A stretch of DNA of 64,000 bases from Synechococcus sp. CS-1330. GTDB taxonomy: Bacteria; Cyanobacteriota; Cyanobacteriia; PCC-6307; Cyanobiaceae. A program made the position numbers and the translations under genes. This document shows positions 63,501 to 64,000 of this stretch, piece by piece (within the stretch, counting starts at the first letter, position 1; every line of letters begins with the position of its first letter). The stretch is taken from assembly GCA_025128025.1 (NCBI GenBank), contig JAHLYR010000008.1, forward strand, positions 1-64,000, written 5' to 3'. The notes below the pieces were generated by a model, which had not been told where the DNA came from, did not search any database, and saw only the letters and a program-made list of their open reading frames with translations.

Positions 63501-64000
63501 GCAGCCCTGCGCCAGGATCCCGGCCCCAGCGGATCCTGATCACAGGCGCCAGCGGCTGCGTTGGCCAATACATCACCGAGCAGCTCTATCGCCACAGCGA
63601 TGCGGAGTTGCTGCTGCTGCTCCGTGATCCAGCCAAGCTCACGGTTGTTTCAGCTGATGATCCCCGCATCACGCTGCTTGTTGGTGACCTGCGGGAGCTG
63701 ACCCCCCATGCCGGAGCAATCGCCACCGCTACTCGCATTATCCACACGGCCACCGCTTGGGGCGATCCCTTAAGAGCCCAGCAGGTGAACGTGGACGCGG
63801 TCAAGCAGCTGCTGGCTTTCACCAGCCCCCAATGGATGGAGCAGGTGATCTACTTCTCCACCGCCTCAATTTTGGATCGCCAGTTGCAGCTGCTACCCGA
63901 GGCAGCTCAATTTGGCACTGAATACATCCAAACCAAGGCACTTTGTCTGCAGCAACTGGAGGCCCACCCACTGGCCGCCAAAATTGTGGCCGTATTTCCC
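63497..64000 (+). CDS. NAD(P)-dependent epimerase/dehydratase (extended SDR), 3' end outside window
   Basis: The 168 visible codons open with TTG at 63497 overlapping the hemE stop as TTGA. The Rossmann motif [19 protein letters not shown] (about residues 11-29) binds the nicotinamide cofactor. [10 protein letters not shown], an IIHTATAWG segment, YFSTASIL and a YIQTK (YxxxK) pair near residue 143 complete the extended-SDR pattern. Members act on nucleotide sugars, lipids or secondary metabolites; the substrate is not clear. The gene runs off the right edge. Confidence 0.85.
   Translation, partial: MSSPAPGSRPQRILITGASGCVGQYITEQLYRHSDAELLLLLRDPAKLTVVSADDPRITLLVGDLRELTPHAGAIATATRIIHTATAWGDPLRAQQVNVDAVKQLLAFTSPQWMEQVIYFSTASILDRQLQLLPEAAQFGTEYIQTKALCLQQLEAHPLAAKIVAVFP

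Overview
The window is a dense, GC-rich stretch of cyanobacterial chromosome. Oxygenic-phototroph and cyanobacteria-restricted genes run throughout: ndhD, a high-light-inducible protein, Ycf51, menB/menD for phylloquinone, a UbiD decarboxylase and solanesyl diphosphate synthase for plastoquinone, hemE, glgA/glgB, and DUF1816, DUF3288, DUF760, DUF1350, DUF2605, DUF2752 and DUF4336 proteins. Gene content, compact spacing, frequent GTG/TTG starts and high GC suggest a picocyanobacterium of the Synechococcus/Cyanobium type. This is inference from content; no marker such as 16S rRNA is present.

Layout. 1-135: the 5' end of an IS5-type insertion sequence, cut by the window edge. 143-5682 (minus): DUF3288, trpD, carA, STAS, mrnC, rlmB, DUF1816, with a strong intrinsic-terminator hairpin just before trpD. 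5759-9465 (plus): ABC exporter, small membrane proteins, msrA, a putative lysozyme-inhibitor-like protein. 9477-9550: tRNA-Pro(GGG) with its terminator. 9633-13778: DEDDh exonuclease, peroxiredoxin Q, DUF1350 and acs. 13914-18307: HAD phosphatase, then a minus-strand cell-wall/isoprenoid operon (nitrilase, AMIN-amidase, murI, sds). 18373-24282: comB divergent from ubiD/Rrf2/aroA/glmU/hli. 24418-31363 (minus): murF, a membrane protein, glgA, L,D-transpeptidase, menB, menD. 31366-36846: lepB, DUF760, a DUF697-ZIP-DUF4336 operon divergent from a CDF cation exporter. 36839-40062: two cyanobacterial hypotheticals, trpS, and a minus operon DUF2605/TM2/DUF2752. 40122-45621: thrS, glk, thrB, ndhD. 45674-49412: M3 oligopeptidase, a sugar-kinase-like phosphotransferase, a DOMON-like protein. 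49409-56293 (minus): TamB, ROK kinase, proA, folB. 56359-64000: Ycf51, HhH-like protein, a secreted protein, CocE-type hydrolase, DUF3887-like secreted protein, glgB, hemE and a truncated SDR-family gene.

No intergenic stretch exceeds 300 bases. Most genes are core housekeeping: photosynthetic cofactors, amino acids, cell envelope, glycogen, tRNA charging. I saw no prophage, CRISPR array or obvious defence island. The least explained elements are the possible attenuator before trpD, several overlapping small-gene operons of unknown function, the repeat-rich extension of RlmB, and the repeated use of TTG starts embedded in TTGA stop/start overlaps.
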